Assembly (NCBI GenBank): GCA_900290385.1
Contig: OMSV01000103.1
Location: 8,291-14,061 of the forward strand
DNA: 5,771 nucleotides
Origin: Syntrophobacter sp. SbD2
Lineage (GTDB): Bacteria; Desulfobacterota; Syntrophobacteria; Syntrophobacterales; Syntrophobacteraceae
Direction of reading: 5' to 3'
The notes beneath the pieces are model-generated. The model made no database searches and had not been told where the DNA came from. It saw nothing but the letters and a program-made list of their open reading frames with translations. Both the position numbers and the translations under genes were made by a program. This document shows, one piece after another, positions 1 to 5,646 of the stretch; the stretch's first letter is position 1; the number at the start of each line of letters is the position of its first letter.

Positions 1-462
1 AGCGCGCGCATTATTATGCTGGGACATCAGAGAAAACGTCTGGAGCTGGCCGAAAGTTTCGGGGCTGCCGATATCATTGAAAGCCGAGGCGAGGCCGCCA
101 TCTCTCAAGTCATAAAGATGACCGGGGGAGGCGCCGATTCAGTACTTGAGTGCGTCGGAACCACCGATGCGCTGAACACCGCGATCGGGATCTGCCGTCC
201 CGGCTGCACGGTCGGCTATGTTGGGGTGCCGCATTACGGCAATGTCATCATCAACTTCGAGCGGATGTTTCGCCAGAACATCAACCTGAATGGGGGCGTA
301 GCCCCTGTGCGGGCTTACATCCCCGCACTGCTCGCAGACGTTTTGGCCGGTCGGCTCGATCCCTCTCCGGTCCTTGATTTGTCGCTCTGTCTCGATGAAG
401 TGCCCGAGGGCTACAAGGCAATGGATACCAGGAGGGCAATCAAGGCGATGGTGATAGTTTAG
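1..462 (+). CDS. Zinc-dependent medium-chain alcohol dehydrogenase family protein, C-terminal part (5' end outside window)
   Basis: The reading frame is open from base 1, so the true start lies upstream; about 153 residues remain of a family usually near 345. What is left is the second half of the NAD(P)-binding Rossmann domain and the return to the catalytic domain. Family-like stretches are LGHQRKRLELAESFGA (end of the second nucleotide-binding strand and next helix), GGGADSVLECVG, and RPGCTVGYVGVP (the strand that packs over the cofactor). The tail DEVPEGYKAMDTRRAIKAMV is typical of the C-terminus of zinc-dependent dehydrogenases, so the gene ends normally at TAG. The catalytic zinc ligands lie in the missing N-terminal half and cannot be checked. 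The substrate is unknown. The gene converges on nagZ with a 67-nt gap. Confidence 0.9.
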   Translation, partial: SARIIMLGHQRKRLELAESFGAADIIESRGEAAISQVIKMTGGGADSVLECVGTTDALNTAIGICRPGCTVGYVGVPHYGNVIINFERMFRQNINLNGGVAPVRAYIPALLADVLAGRLDPSPVLDLSLCLDEVPEGYKAMDTRRAIKAMVIV

Positions 463-529
463 GGATTGGAGGACATATTTCTTTGAATCCCGGCCTATCC
501 GCCATTTCCGGCTAGCGCACCACCGGGCG

Positions 530-1516
530 CTACTCAGGGAAGTGGAAAAGCCTCAACATCTCAAGCCTCTGGATCGTAGCGCAATGAAATCCTTGCAAGG
601 ATTGGTTTCTGTCGAGCTGATCAGCGATCGCCCTGTGCATAGGCTCAATGCTCTCCGACTTCTGGCAAAGCAAAAAGAAGTCCATAGAGCAGCAAAGTCC
701 AAGAAATGCTGTCTCTTCGGGCGAATAATTCTCTGAAATCGCTGCCATGTCCAGGTCGTCGCCGAACAGGACGCCCCCGAAGCCGAGGCGTTCTCTCAAC
801 CACCTTTGGTTGATTTCATTTGAAAGGGTCGCCGGATAGAGGTTATCCACCGCCCGATAGACCGCATGCGAAGTCATCATACAGTTGACTCCGGCCCTAA
901 TGGCGGACCGAAACGGGGTAAGATCCTCGTAGAAATCGTCCCCTTTGTCGTAGGCGATTACAGGAGAAAAATGGTGCGGATCCAATTCTGCGCGCCCAAG
1001 TCCAGGGAAATGCTTTGCGGTAGCCGAAATTCCATTTGCCTGGAGCGTTTCGATCCAGATGGTTCCCAGATCAGATACTGTTGCCGGACTCGAACCAAAT
1101 GAGCGGGTCTCCATAAAATGTTGTTTTCCTTCGGAAACTATATCTAGAACTGGAGCGAAATTTATCTGGATTCCGATCTCCCTGAGGTCGGCCGCACACG
1201 TTTCGGCCCATTGGGCTACAGCCTCGCGCCCTTGCTCAGCAAGTGACCTTGCCGAGGGAATCGAGCGGAAGTGAGGAAAAAGCCTCTGGACGCTCCCACC
1301 CTCCTGATCGATGGCAAAAAAAATAGGGCGCTTCAGCTCTTCCATCGCAAGCGCCTGCGCGCTCTCAACAAGGGTCTTGAGTTGCTCGCGGCCCTCAATG
1401 TTTCTTTTGAAAAGGACGATACCGCCCGGACGGTATTCCCTGATAAGGTATTTTAGCTCCTCTTCGATCCCCACCCCTCTGAAGCCAATAAAAAGATGAA
1501 TTCCGGGTTCACTCAT
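530..1516 (-). CDS. nagZ: Beta-N-acetylhexosaminidase, glycoside hydrolase family 3 (NagZ type)
   Basis: A 328-residue, single-domain GH3 enzyme with no signal peptide, so probably cytoplasmic. NagZ enzymes remove the non-reducing N-acetylglucosamine from GlcNAc-anhydroMurNAc (peptides) during cell-wall recycling. Visible motifs, in order: DQEGG at 70-74, NFAPVLD at 119-125, RSFG at 138-141, KHFPGLG at 168-174, and the mobile-loop Asp-His pair D179/H181 (spacing D-x-H) that acts as the NagZ general acid/base. The nucleophile is the first Asp of GDDLDM, D253. The second His of the usual KHFPGHG motif is Leu (L173), and the usual Ser before the nucleophile is Gly. The start is supported by AAGGAG eight nt upstream. 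The gene is last in a possible minus-strand unit, 65 nt after the permease gene. Family assignment is firm; exact substrate is inferred. Confidence 0.92.
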   Translation of the reverse strand: MSEPGIHLFIGFRGVGIEEELKYLIREYRPGGIVLFKRNIEGREQLKTLVESAQALAMEELKRPIFFAIDQEGGSVQRLFPHFRSIPSARSLAEQGREAVAQWAETCAADLREIGIQINFAPVLDIVSEGKQHFMETRSFGSSPATVSDLGTIWIETLQANGISATAKHFPGLGRAELDPHHFSPVIAYDKGDDFYEDLTPFRSAIRAGVNCMMTSHAVYRAVDNLYPATLSNEINQRWLRERLGFGGVLFGDDLDMAAISENYSPEETAFLGLCCSMDFFLLCQKSESIEPMHRAIADQLDRNQSLQGFHCATIQRLEMLRLFHFPE

Positions 1517-1581
1517 ATTCTGCGCTCCTTATGTCGCGGCATGTTTGTTGGTAACACTCCCAACTTCATCTGAGACCGGTT

Positions 1582-2742
1582 CTACCCCAGATGCCTGAGC
1601 GCTTCGGCTATTCGAACGCGGCTGGCGCTCCAGATCGGCAACAGCGACGACACCATTCCGATCCCGAAGCTGATAAGAGCGCAAAAGCAAAGCGTCGTCC
1701 AAAAGTGTATCTGGAAAACAGGCAGAAGCGATCCCGTGTTGCTGGAAAAAACGTTTGCCGCCGGATAGGAGAGCGCCATTCCCACCGCCGCGCCAAGCAT
1801 GGAAATAAACACCGATTCCCCGGCAATCAGCAACCACAGATGTTTGCTTCCGAAACCCATGGTCTTCAGGATCGCATACTCCGGGGTACGCTCGCGCGAA
1901 GTCATCGCCATGGTATTTACAAGTACAATGAGGATAACCCCTATAACCACATATGAGACGATCCGTACAGCTATTACGATCGCCTCCGTCATGGCCAGGA
2001 ACCCTGCCTGAAAAGCCTTTTCGGTCTCAGTCAGGGTCTCCGCCGAAGAGTTCTTGAAAAGATTGTCCACCGATTCGGAGATTTGCCCGGCATCGGCTGG
2101 ATTTCGTACCTGAATCGCGTACCAGCCCACCCGCCCGGCCCTTGCCGGCGACTTATTCTTCATTGTCTCGTCAAGATAATCCCAACGAAAGAAAAACAGC
2201 GTCTCGTCAGTTGATTTGGTCGCGCCATTGTATACTCCGCGCAGCACGAAACGCCATTCCCCGGGGTATATGTTTCCGGTCAGCGTAATCGTATCTCCCA
2301 GTTTCCAGCCGTATTGTTCTACGATTTTTCGCCCCGCGATGCACGCGTTTCGCTGCTTCCAGAACGCTGTCAGTTCGCCTCTGGAAACACGGAACTCCGA
2401 AAAGACGTCGAAATAATTCTCAGGTCCCACAGCCATTCTCGGGAAAAAATGGTGCTCGTCAATGTAAACCCCGCCGAACCAGTTAGCGTAGACGACCCGG
2501 TCAACTCCAGGGATCAATTGTATCCTGGACCGGTAGTGCAGGGGGAGAGGGAAAATTAGAGAAACGGAATTGCGGGATATCAGCCGGTTCGGCGAGGCGG
2601 AGTTCACGCCAACATACCAGGCCTCGACAACCGTATCGAGCAGGCAGAAGGCAAGGATTGCCACCGCCATTCCGAAAATGGTGAGAGTGGTCCGCAGTCT
2701 TTGCCTGAATGTATTTCGTATGACGAGTTTAACAAATTGCAT
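1582..2742 (-). CDS. FtsX/MacB-family ABC transporter permease
   Basis: A 386-residue inner-membrane protein with the DevC/MacB layout. A first membrane helix lies at about 21-41, after the typical start MQFVKLVIRNTFRQRLRT. A large periplasmic MacB-like core spans about 42-250, and three further helices lie at about 253-278, 302-329 and 345-371. The cytoplasmic segment TSRERTPEYAILKTMGF (about 281-297) is the conserved FtsX coupling region, and the C-terminal SASRVRIAEALRH is also typical. The frame stays open upstream to a GTG at 2820, but those 26 extra residues are mostly the translation of a palindromic repeat. I therefore place the start at the ATG at 2742-2740, where family homology begins, although its ribosome site is weak (AGG, five nt upstream). 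No ATPase partner or second permease is in the window. Such permeases usually move lipids, lipoproteins or peptides, or act as mechanotransmitters; the cargo here is unknown. Confidence 0.88.
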   Translation of the reverse strand: MQFVKLVIRNTFRQRLRTTLTIFGMAVAILAFCLLDTVVEAWYVGVNSASPNRLISRNSVSLIFPLPLHYRSRIQLIPGVDRVVYANWFGGVYIDEHHFFPRMAVGPENYFDVFSEFRVSRGELTAFWKQRNACIAGRKIVEQYGWKLGDTITLTGNIYPGEWRFVLRGVYNGATKSTDETLFFFRWDYLDETMKNKSPARAGRVGWYAIQVRNPADAGQISESVDNLFKNSSAETLTETEKAFQAGFLAMTEAIVIAVRIVSYVVIGVILIVLVNTMAMTSRERTPEYAILKTMGFGSKHLWLLIAGESVFISMLGAAVGMALSYPAANVFSSNTGSLLPVFQIHFWTTLCFCALISFGIGMVSSLLPIWSASRVRIAEALRHLG

Positions 2743-2772
2743 ATAAACCTGACAAACAGGTCTTAGCCAGTT

Positions 2773-2817
2773 TCCATCCAGAAACTGCGAGTGTCTCATC
2801 CGGTGTTTCAGGATGGA
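2773..2817. repeat. Palindromic repeat element, copy 1
   Basis: Arms TCCATCCAGAAAC (2773-2785) and GTTTCAGGATGGA (2805-2817) pair at 12 of 13 positions around a 19-nt loop. The left arm also lies in a smaller perfect inverted repeat, CAGTTTC/GAAACTG (2768-2774 and 2781-2787). The right flank (2801-2819) matches copy 2 at 18 of 19 bases. The element fills the gap between the MBL stop codon and the permease start and gives the permease frame a spurious N-terminal extension. It could form a stem-loop in mRNA between the two genes. Confidence 0.75.
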
Positions 2818-2823
2818 CACCAG

Positions 2824-3570
2824 CTATTTCATATTACGGACTCGGACCTCGGTCTCCGACTGGCCCTTCAGAAGCTCCTTCAGCTCGGAAATGTCCGTGT
2901 CGCCATAACGATATGGATAAAAAATCTTGGGCTTTATCACTTTCACCGCGTCGGCCGCCATCTCCACCGTCATTGTGTCAGGAAGCGCGACGGGAAGAAA
3001 TGCAACGTCGATATCGCCCAGCTCGTCCATTTCCGGTATTCTCTCCGTGTCGCCCGCAATGTAGATACGCGTGTCCCCGAATGTAATTATGTAACCGTTT
3101 CCCATACCCTTAAGGTGATAGGGAAAACCGGAGACGCGCTTGTGCACGATATTATATGCGGGGACACCCTCGATCCTGACGCCCTGGACTATTTTAACGT
3201 CCTCGTTCTTCATTACTATGCCCTCTGCATATTTGGCGGCACACAGTTCGGTCAACACAACCAGCGTGTTCTCACTCCTAAGCTTTTCGATGGCCTTCTG
3301 GTCAAAATGATCCCTGTGTTCGCTCGTGAAAACGATGATATCGGCCTTGGGCATTTCGGAAAAATCGGCCACCTCCCCGCAGGGATCTATATAGATATGC
3401 CTGCCGTGGAAATCCATTTCAAGCGATGCGTGTCCTAGAAAAGTGATCTGGAGCCGCCCTTCTGAGGTCGTGCAGATGTCGGTCTCGAAACCGTCCGGCG
3501 CTGCTGCGGCTGTAAAGGACAATAAGAAAATGCATGCCTGCAATATCAAAAATTTCGATATCCTGCTCAT
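2824..3570 (-). CDS. Secreted metallo-beta-lactamase-fold protein (COG2220/UlaG-like), with altered metal-site residues
   Basis: With the start at 3570 the protein has 248 residues. Residues 1 to about 24 form a signal peptide: a basic start MSRISK, a hydrophobic core LILQACIFLLSF and an AAAA cleavage region. There is no lipobox, so a periplasmic product is expected. The fold shows FLGHASLEMDF (about 44-54), IYIDP (59-63), PAYN (137-140), YHLKG (151-155), YIAGDTE (170-176) and a C-terminal PYRYGDTD (219-226). Two metal-ligand positions differ from the family. The usual T-H-x-H-x-D-H reads TSEHRDH (82-88), so the first His is Ser83. The usual PYHYG reads PYRYG, so the last His is Arg221. H85, D87, H88, H152 and D174 remain. 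The start is chosen over the upstream in-frame ATG at 3696 because an AGGAG sits five nt before it and the signal peptide begins there. The enzyme may bind one metal, have changed chemistry or be a pseudoenzyme; the substrate is unknown. Confidence 0.85.
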   Translation of the reverse strand: MSRISKFLILQACIFLLSFTAAAAPDGFETDICTTSEGRLQITFLGHASLEMDFHGRHIYIDPCGEVADFSEMPKADIIVFTSEHRDHFDQKAIEKLRSENTLVVLTELCAAKYAEGIVMKNEDVKIVQGVRIEGVPAYNIVHKRVSGFPYHLKGMGNGYIITFGDTRIYIAGDTERIPEMDELGDIDVAFLPVALPDTMTVEMAADAVKVIKPKIFYPYRYGDTDISELKELLKGQSETEVRVRNMK

Positions 3571-3575
3571 CAAGG

Positions 3576-3580
3576 CTCCT
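3576..3580 (-). promoter_or_regulatory. Shine-Dalgarno that fixes the MBL-protein start
   Basis: On the minus strand AGGAG is followed by five nt (CCTTG) and then ATG at 3570. This strong site directly precedes the signal peptide. It is the reason to reject the 42-residue upstream extension of the same frame. Confidence 0.8.
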
Positions 3581-3766
3581 GAAAACATTAGATACCCATC
3601 AGGGCAAAACCATGGGCGCTCCGGTTTGCCGAACAGGCGCCGCTTTGTCGGAAGATAACCCGATACGCTCTGCATCACAACGAAAATCCAAGACATCCGG
3701 TAAGGGAAACTATTCTCTTGCCGCGCCTCTCAGGTTGTGGAATTCTGGTTCCATGTTTAACTGGTT

Positions 3767-3839
3767 TCCGTCCGGAAAGGGTCCTTTTCGAACAGAAACC
3801 TCGCGGGGCGTGGAATTTGTCCCGGTGTTTCCGGATGGA
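3767..3839. repeat. Palindromic repeat element, copy 2
   Basis: Arms TCCGTCCGGAAA (3767-3778) and TTTCCGGATGGA (3828-3839) pair at 11 of 12 positions around a 49-nt centre. The left arm is itself a near-palindrome, TTTCCG-TC-CGGAAA (3765-3778). The right flank CGGTGTTTCCGGATGGACA (3823-3841) differs from copy 1 by one base, and the match resumes as AGCTA in both copies if a 3-nt gap is allowed. The centres differ in length and sequence, so the ends are the conserved part. There is no room for a transposase; a REP/MITE-like non-autonomous element is the best description. Confidence 0.75.
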
Positions 3840-3937
3840 CAGCTAAAAATCAGATTGACTGCACCTATAATGCGCAGGTCCGCTTCAAGCAAAAACACCC
3901 GTGGGAGCTTTTGAAGGCGCATCGGGAGAGATAATTA

Positions 3938-4162
3938 ATGTACCAATTCTCTTATTTGTTCCTCATCGGAATCATAGCCGCCTTTGTGGCCGCAGGCTTA
4001 ATATTCGCCAGACTGAAACCGAAGACCGGCGGAAAGAAACTGCCGCAATCCTGGATCGGCGCCATAAGGGTAACCGACCGGCAGGGCCGGGATATGCTGA
4101 TCATACGAAAAGAGGATGGCAACTTCGAGATGCATGAAGAACAAAATATACGAAACCGGTGA
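3938..4162 (+). CDS. Small single-pass membrane protein of unknown function
   Basis: A 74-residue protein that I do not recognise. Residues 5-24 (SYLFLIGIIAAFVAAGLIFA) form a clear membrane helix. A basic stretch follows (RLKPKTGGKK, about 25-34), which by the positive-inside rule puts the C-terminus in the cytoplasm. The rest, about 35-74, holds alternating strand-like segments (WIGAIRV, DMLIIRK) and ends in a charged tail. The start is supported by GGGAG about nine nt upstream. It is the first of two small plus-strand genes, with a 106-nt gap before the next, so they may be separately transcribed. The membrane helix, basic anchor and ribosome site make it a likely real gene, but no function can be given. 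Confidence 0.65.
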   Translation: MYQFSYLFLIGIIAAFVAAGLIFARLKPKTGGKKLPQSWIGAIRVTDRQGRDMLIIRKEDGNFEMHEEQNIRNR

Positions 4163-4176
4163 GTGCAGTTATACAG

Positions 4177-4208
4177 TTGACAATCGTGCGGCTGTCATTA
4201 AATTGACA
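4177..4208 (+). promoter_or_regulatory. Possible promoter region with two TTGACA boxes
   Basis: Two exact TTGACA hexamers lie at 4177-4182 and 4203-4208, upstream of the 41-residue gene. For the first, a weak -10 candidate TTAAAT sits at 4198-4203 with a short 15-nt spacer. For the second, TATAAG (4213-4218) is too close to serve as its -10. The AT-rich stretch up to 4260 fits a promoter region, but neither pair is canonical. A tandem operator is another reading. Confidence 0.3.
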
Positions 4209-4257
4209 TGGATATAAGAACATTTCTTTTGCGCTAACCATTATCCAATCATAAAGC

Positions 4258-4263
4258 AGGAGG
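4258..4263 (+). promoter_or_regulatory. Strong Shine-Dalgarno of the 41-residue gene
   Basis: AGGAGG followed by five nt (ATACT) and ATG. It is a full anti-Shine-Dalgarno match and the best ribosome site in the window. It is the main evidence that the following very short frame is translated. Confidence 0.75.
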
Positions 4264-4268
4264 ATACT

Positions 4269-4394
4269 ATGAACTGCCCGCAGCATATCAGGGAAACAGC
4301 AGATCCGGAAGCTCGCAGGAGGGCAAAAGAGCGCGAGGAACTCGAAGAACTGGAAGAATTACTGGCCGGCCCCGAAGAAGACTACATCTCTTAG
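4269..4394 (+). CDS. 41-residue charged, probably helical small protein, unknown function
   Basis: The protein starts MNCPQHIRETADPEARRR and ends GPEEDYIS. It has 13 acidic residues (11 Glu, 2 Asp) and 6 Arg/Lys. Residues about 12-33 should form one amphipathic helix: a basic patch RRRAK (16-20), then three Glu-Glu-Leu units (23-31). The three units use different codons (CTC, CTG and TTA for Leu; GAG and GAA for Glu). This suggests selection on the protein rather than a fresh DNA repeat. A full AGGAGG lies five nt upstream. There is no membrane segment or signal peptide, so it is expected in the cytoplasm. I do not recognise the family. A regulator, chaperone-like or partner-binding peptide is possible, but none is shown. 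It ends 31 nt before the stop of the convergent racemase-like gene. Confidence 0.65.
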   Translation: MNCPQHIRETADPEARRRAKEREELEELEELLAGPEEDYIS

Positions 4395-4395
4395 A

Positions 4396-4415
4396 GGCTT
4401 ATTTACGGACAAGCC
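4396..4415. terminator. Weak hairpin between convergent genes
   Basis: GGCTT (4396-4400) and AAGCC (4411-4415) pair perfectly around a 10-nt loop, in the 31-nt gap between two convergent stop codons. The position suits a two-way terminator, but the stem is only five pairs and no T-run follows on either strand. It is listed as a weak candidate. Confidence 0.2.
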
Positions 4416-4425
4416 CCAACCATGG

Positions 4426-5601
4426 TTAAACTATCCCGGAATTTTTCAGTTCCTCAATCTTTGCTGCTGAGTAACCGAGTTCTTCGAGAATTGGGCGAGT
4501 GTGTTCTCCGAGTTCCGGGGCATGGGATGTGAGACAACCCGGCGTAAGGGAAAACTTCGGCGCTATCCCGAGTTGCTTATAGGCGCCCCAGGATTCGTGT
4601 ATGAGGTCAACTACCATTGCGCGGTCCTTTATCAGCTCGCTCTGCATTACCTCCTCAAAGTTCAGCACCGGTTCGCAGCAGCAGTTTGCGTCCTTGAAAT
4701 GCTCGACCCATTGGGCCAGGCTCTTTTGCCGGAAAAATTCAGCGACGCTCTCGATCAGCTCCTTCTGATGCGCTCCGGGTTCGAAATAGCGTGAAGTGTC
4801 CCACTCCGGGCGTCCTGCGGTCCGGCAAAAAGACTGCCAAAATTGGTGTTCAAGCGCACCCAGGCTCATGTGACGCCCGTCCAGCGTCTGATAAATGTTG
4901 TAGCAGGCCAGCCCGTGATTTAACATGCCGTCTCCCGGCTCGGGAATTTTGCCGTCGGCAATGAATTTTCCCCACCGCATGCAGTTCCAGGCGAACGCGC
5001 CATCGGCCATCGAAATATCGACGAACTGACCCCTGCCCAGCCGCTCGCGCGCAAAAAGCGCGGCCATAACCGCAAAAGCGGCCAGAAGACCTCCGCCTCC
5101 CAGGTCCGCTATCTGGACACCGCTCATTGTCGGTGAGCCTTTGCCGCTATGGGAAAGGACCCCTGTCAAGCCCAGGTAATTGACATCGTGGCCAGCTCTG
5201 TGTACCAGGACCCCGTCGGCGCCGTAGCCGCTTATAGCACAATAAACCAGGCGCGGGTTTAGCCGCTCCAGGCTTTTGTAGCCAAGTCCCAGTCTTGCCA
5301 TGACCCCGGGGCGAAAACCTTCCAGAACGACATCGGCGCCAGCGGCCAGCTTCTCGAATATCCCCTTTGCCTCCGGGCTTTTGAGATTAAGAGTCAGAGA
5401 GCGCTTATTGCGGTTGAGCACAACGTGAAATCCGCTGTTTGCTCCGATTTTGGGCGGCCACCACCGAATGTAGTCACCGATTTGGGGGTTTTCCACCTTG
5501 ATTACATCCGCACCCAGGTCCGCCATGAGCATGGAACAGAACGGTCCCGGCAAAAGCCGCGAGAGGTCCAACACCTTTAGTCCCGAAAGAGCGCCCTGCA
5601 T
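4426..5601 (-). CDS. CaiB/BaiF family protein, alpha-methylacyl-CoA racemase-like
   Basis: A 391-residue member of the family III CoA-transferase/racemase superfamily, a cytoplasmic interlocked-dimer fold. The N-terminus LSGLKVLDLSRLLPGPFCSMLMADLGADVIKVE (6-37, shown in pieces: LDLSRLLPGP, ADLGADVIKVE) is classic. NRNKRSLTLNLK (63-74) binds CoA in relatives. Three positions match the known racemase catalytic residues rather than the lone transferase Asp: His138 in GHDVNYL, Asp166 in IADLGGGG, and Glu251 in GALEHQF. These correspond to His126, Asp156 and Glu241 of the Mycobacterium tuberculosis racemase MCR. The likely reaction is therefore alpha-proton removal and epimerisation of a 2-methyl-branched acyl-CoA. 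A CoA transferase role is still possible because the superfamily is often misassigned. The ATG at 5601 is preceded by AGGAGG about four nt upstream. The gene follows hemD by 45 nt on the same strand. Confidence 0.9.
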   Translation of the reverse strand: MQGALSGLKVLDLSRLLPGPFCSMLMADLGADVIKVENPQIGDYIRWWPPKIGANSGFHVVLNRNKRSLTLNLKSPEAKGIFEKLAAGADVVLEGFRPGVMARLGLGYKSLERLNPRLVYCAISGYGADGVLVHRAGHDVNYLGLTGVLSHSGKGSPTMSGVQIADLGGGGLLAAFAVMAALFARERLGRGQFVDISMADGAFAWNCMRWGKFIADGKIPEPGDGMLNHGLACYNIYQTLDGRHMSLGALEHQFWQSFCRTAGRPEWDTSRYFEPGAHQKELIESVAEFFRQKSLAQWVEHFKDANCCCEPVLNFEEVMQSELIKDRAMVVDLIHESWGAYKQLGIAPKFSLTPGCLTSHAPELGEHTRPILEELGYSAAKIEELKNSGIV

Positions 5602-5618
5602 AGACCCTCCTGAGTGAG

Positions 5619-5642
5619 GAATTTATGAATTTGGGAATTTGA
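5619..5642. repeat. Three tandem 8-bp units containing GAATTT
   Basis: GAATTTAT, GAATTTGG and GAATTTGA follow one another with an exact 8-bp period in the gap between hemD and the racemase-like gene. The shared core is GAATTT. It may be simple-sequence slippage or a small binding site; nothing shows a function. Confidence 0.5.
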
Positions 5643-5646
5643 GGGT

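Larger units (their letters stand above)
3571..3937. other. Intergenic region without a convincing gene
   Basis: This 367-nt gap separates the diverging MBL gene (minus) and the small membrane-protein gene (plus), so promoters for both should lie here. I see no sigma-70 or sigma-54 pair good enough to call. It contains the second palindromic repeat (3767-3839). Short minus-strand frames cross it, but they run through the repeat and show no family features. Confidence 0.6.

Noticed and set aside
462..491. GGGATT/AATCCC inverted repeat after the alcohol dehydrogenase stop
   Set aside because: The stem is six pairs with an 18-nt loop and no T-run, too weak for an intrinsic terminator.
514..531. 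AGCGC/GCGCT hairpin at the end of nagZ
   Set aside because: Five pairs around an 8-nt loop, overlapping the nagZ stop codon and without a T-run on either strand.
1591..1956. Plus-strand frame of 121 codons
   Set aside because: It is antisense to the conserved C-terminal membrane domain of the permease; its composition is rich in Arg, Lys and His as expected of a shadow frame.
2791..3438. Plus-strand open frame of 215 codons antisense to the MBL gene
   Set aside because: The minus-strand frame holds a signal peptide, a strong ribosome site and many MBL motifs. The plus frame has no family features and runs through repeat copy 1, so it is a shadow.
3571..3696. 42-residue upstream extension of the MBL frame
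   Set aside because: It precedes a clear signal peptide and an AGGAG-N5-ATG, has no family similarity and would bury the export signal inside the protein.
3710..3922. Minus-strand frame of 70 codons
   Set aside because: It spans repeat copy 2, has no recognisable features, and can be explained as chance.
4335..4361. Nine-bp-period repeat (Glu-Glu-Leu codons) as a DNA tandem repeat
   Set aside because: The units differ at synonymous third positions, so the pattern is better explained by the helical protein sequence than by DNA slippage.
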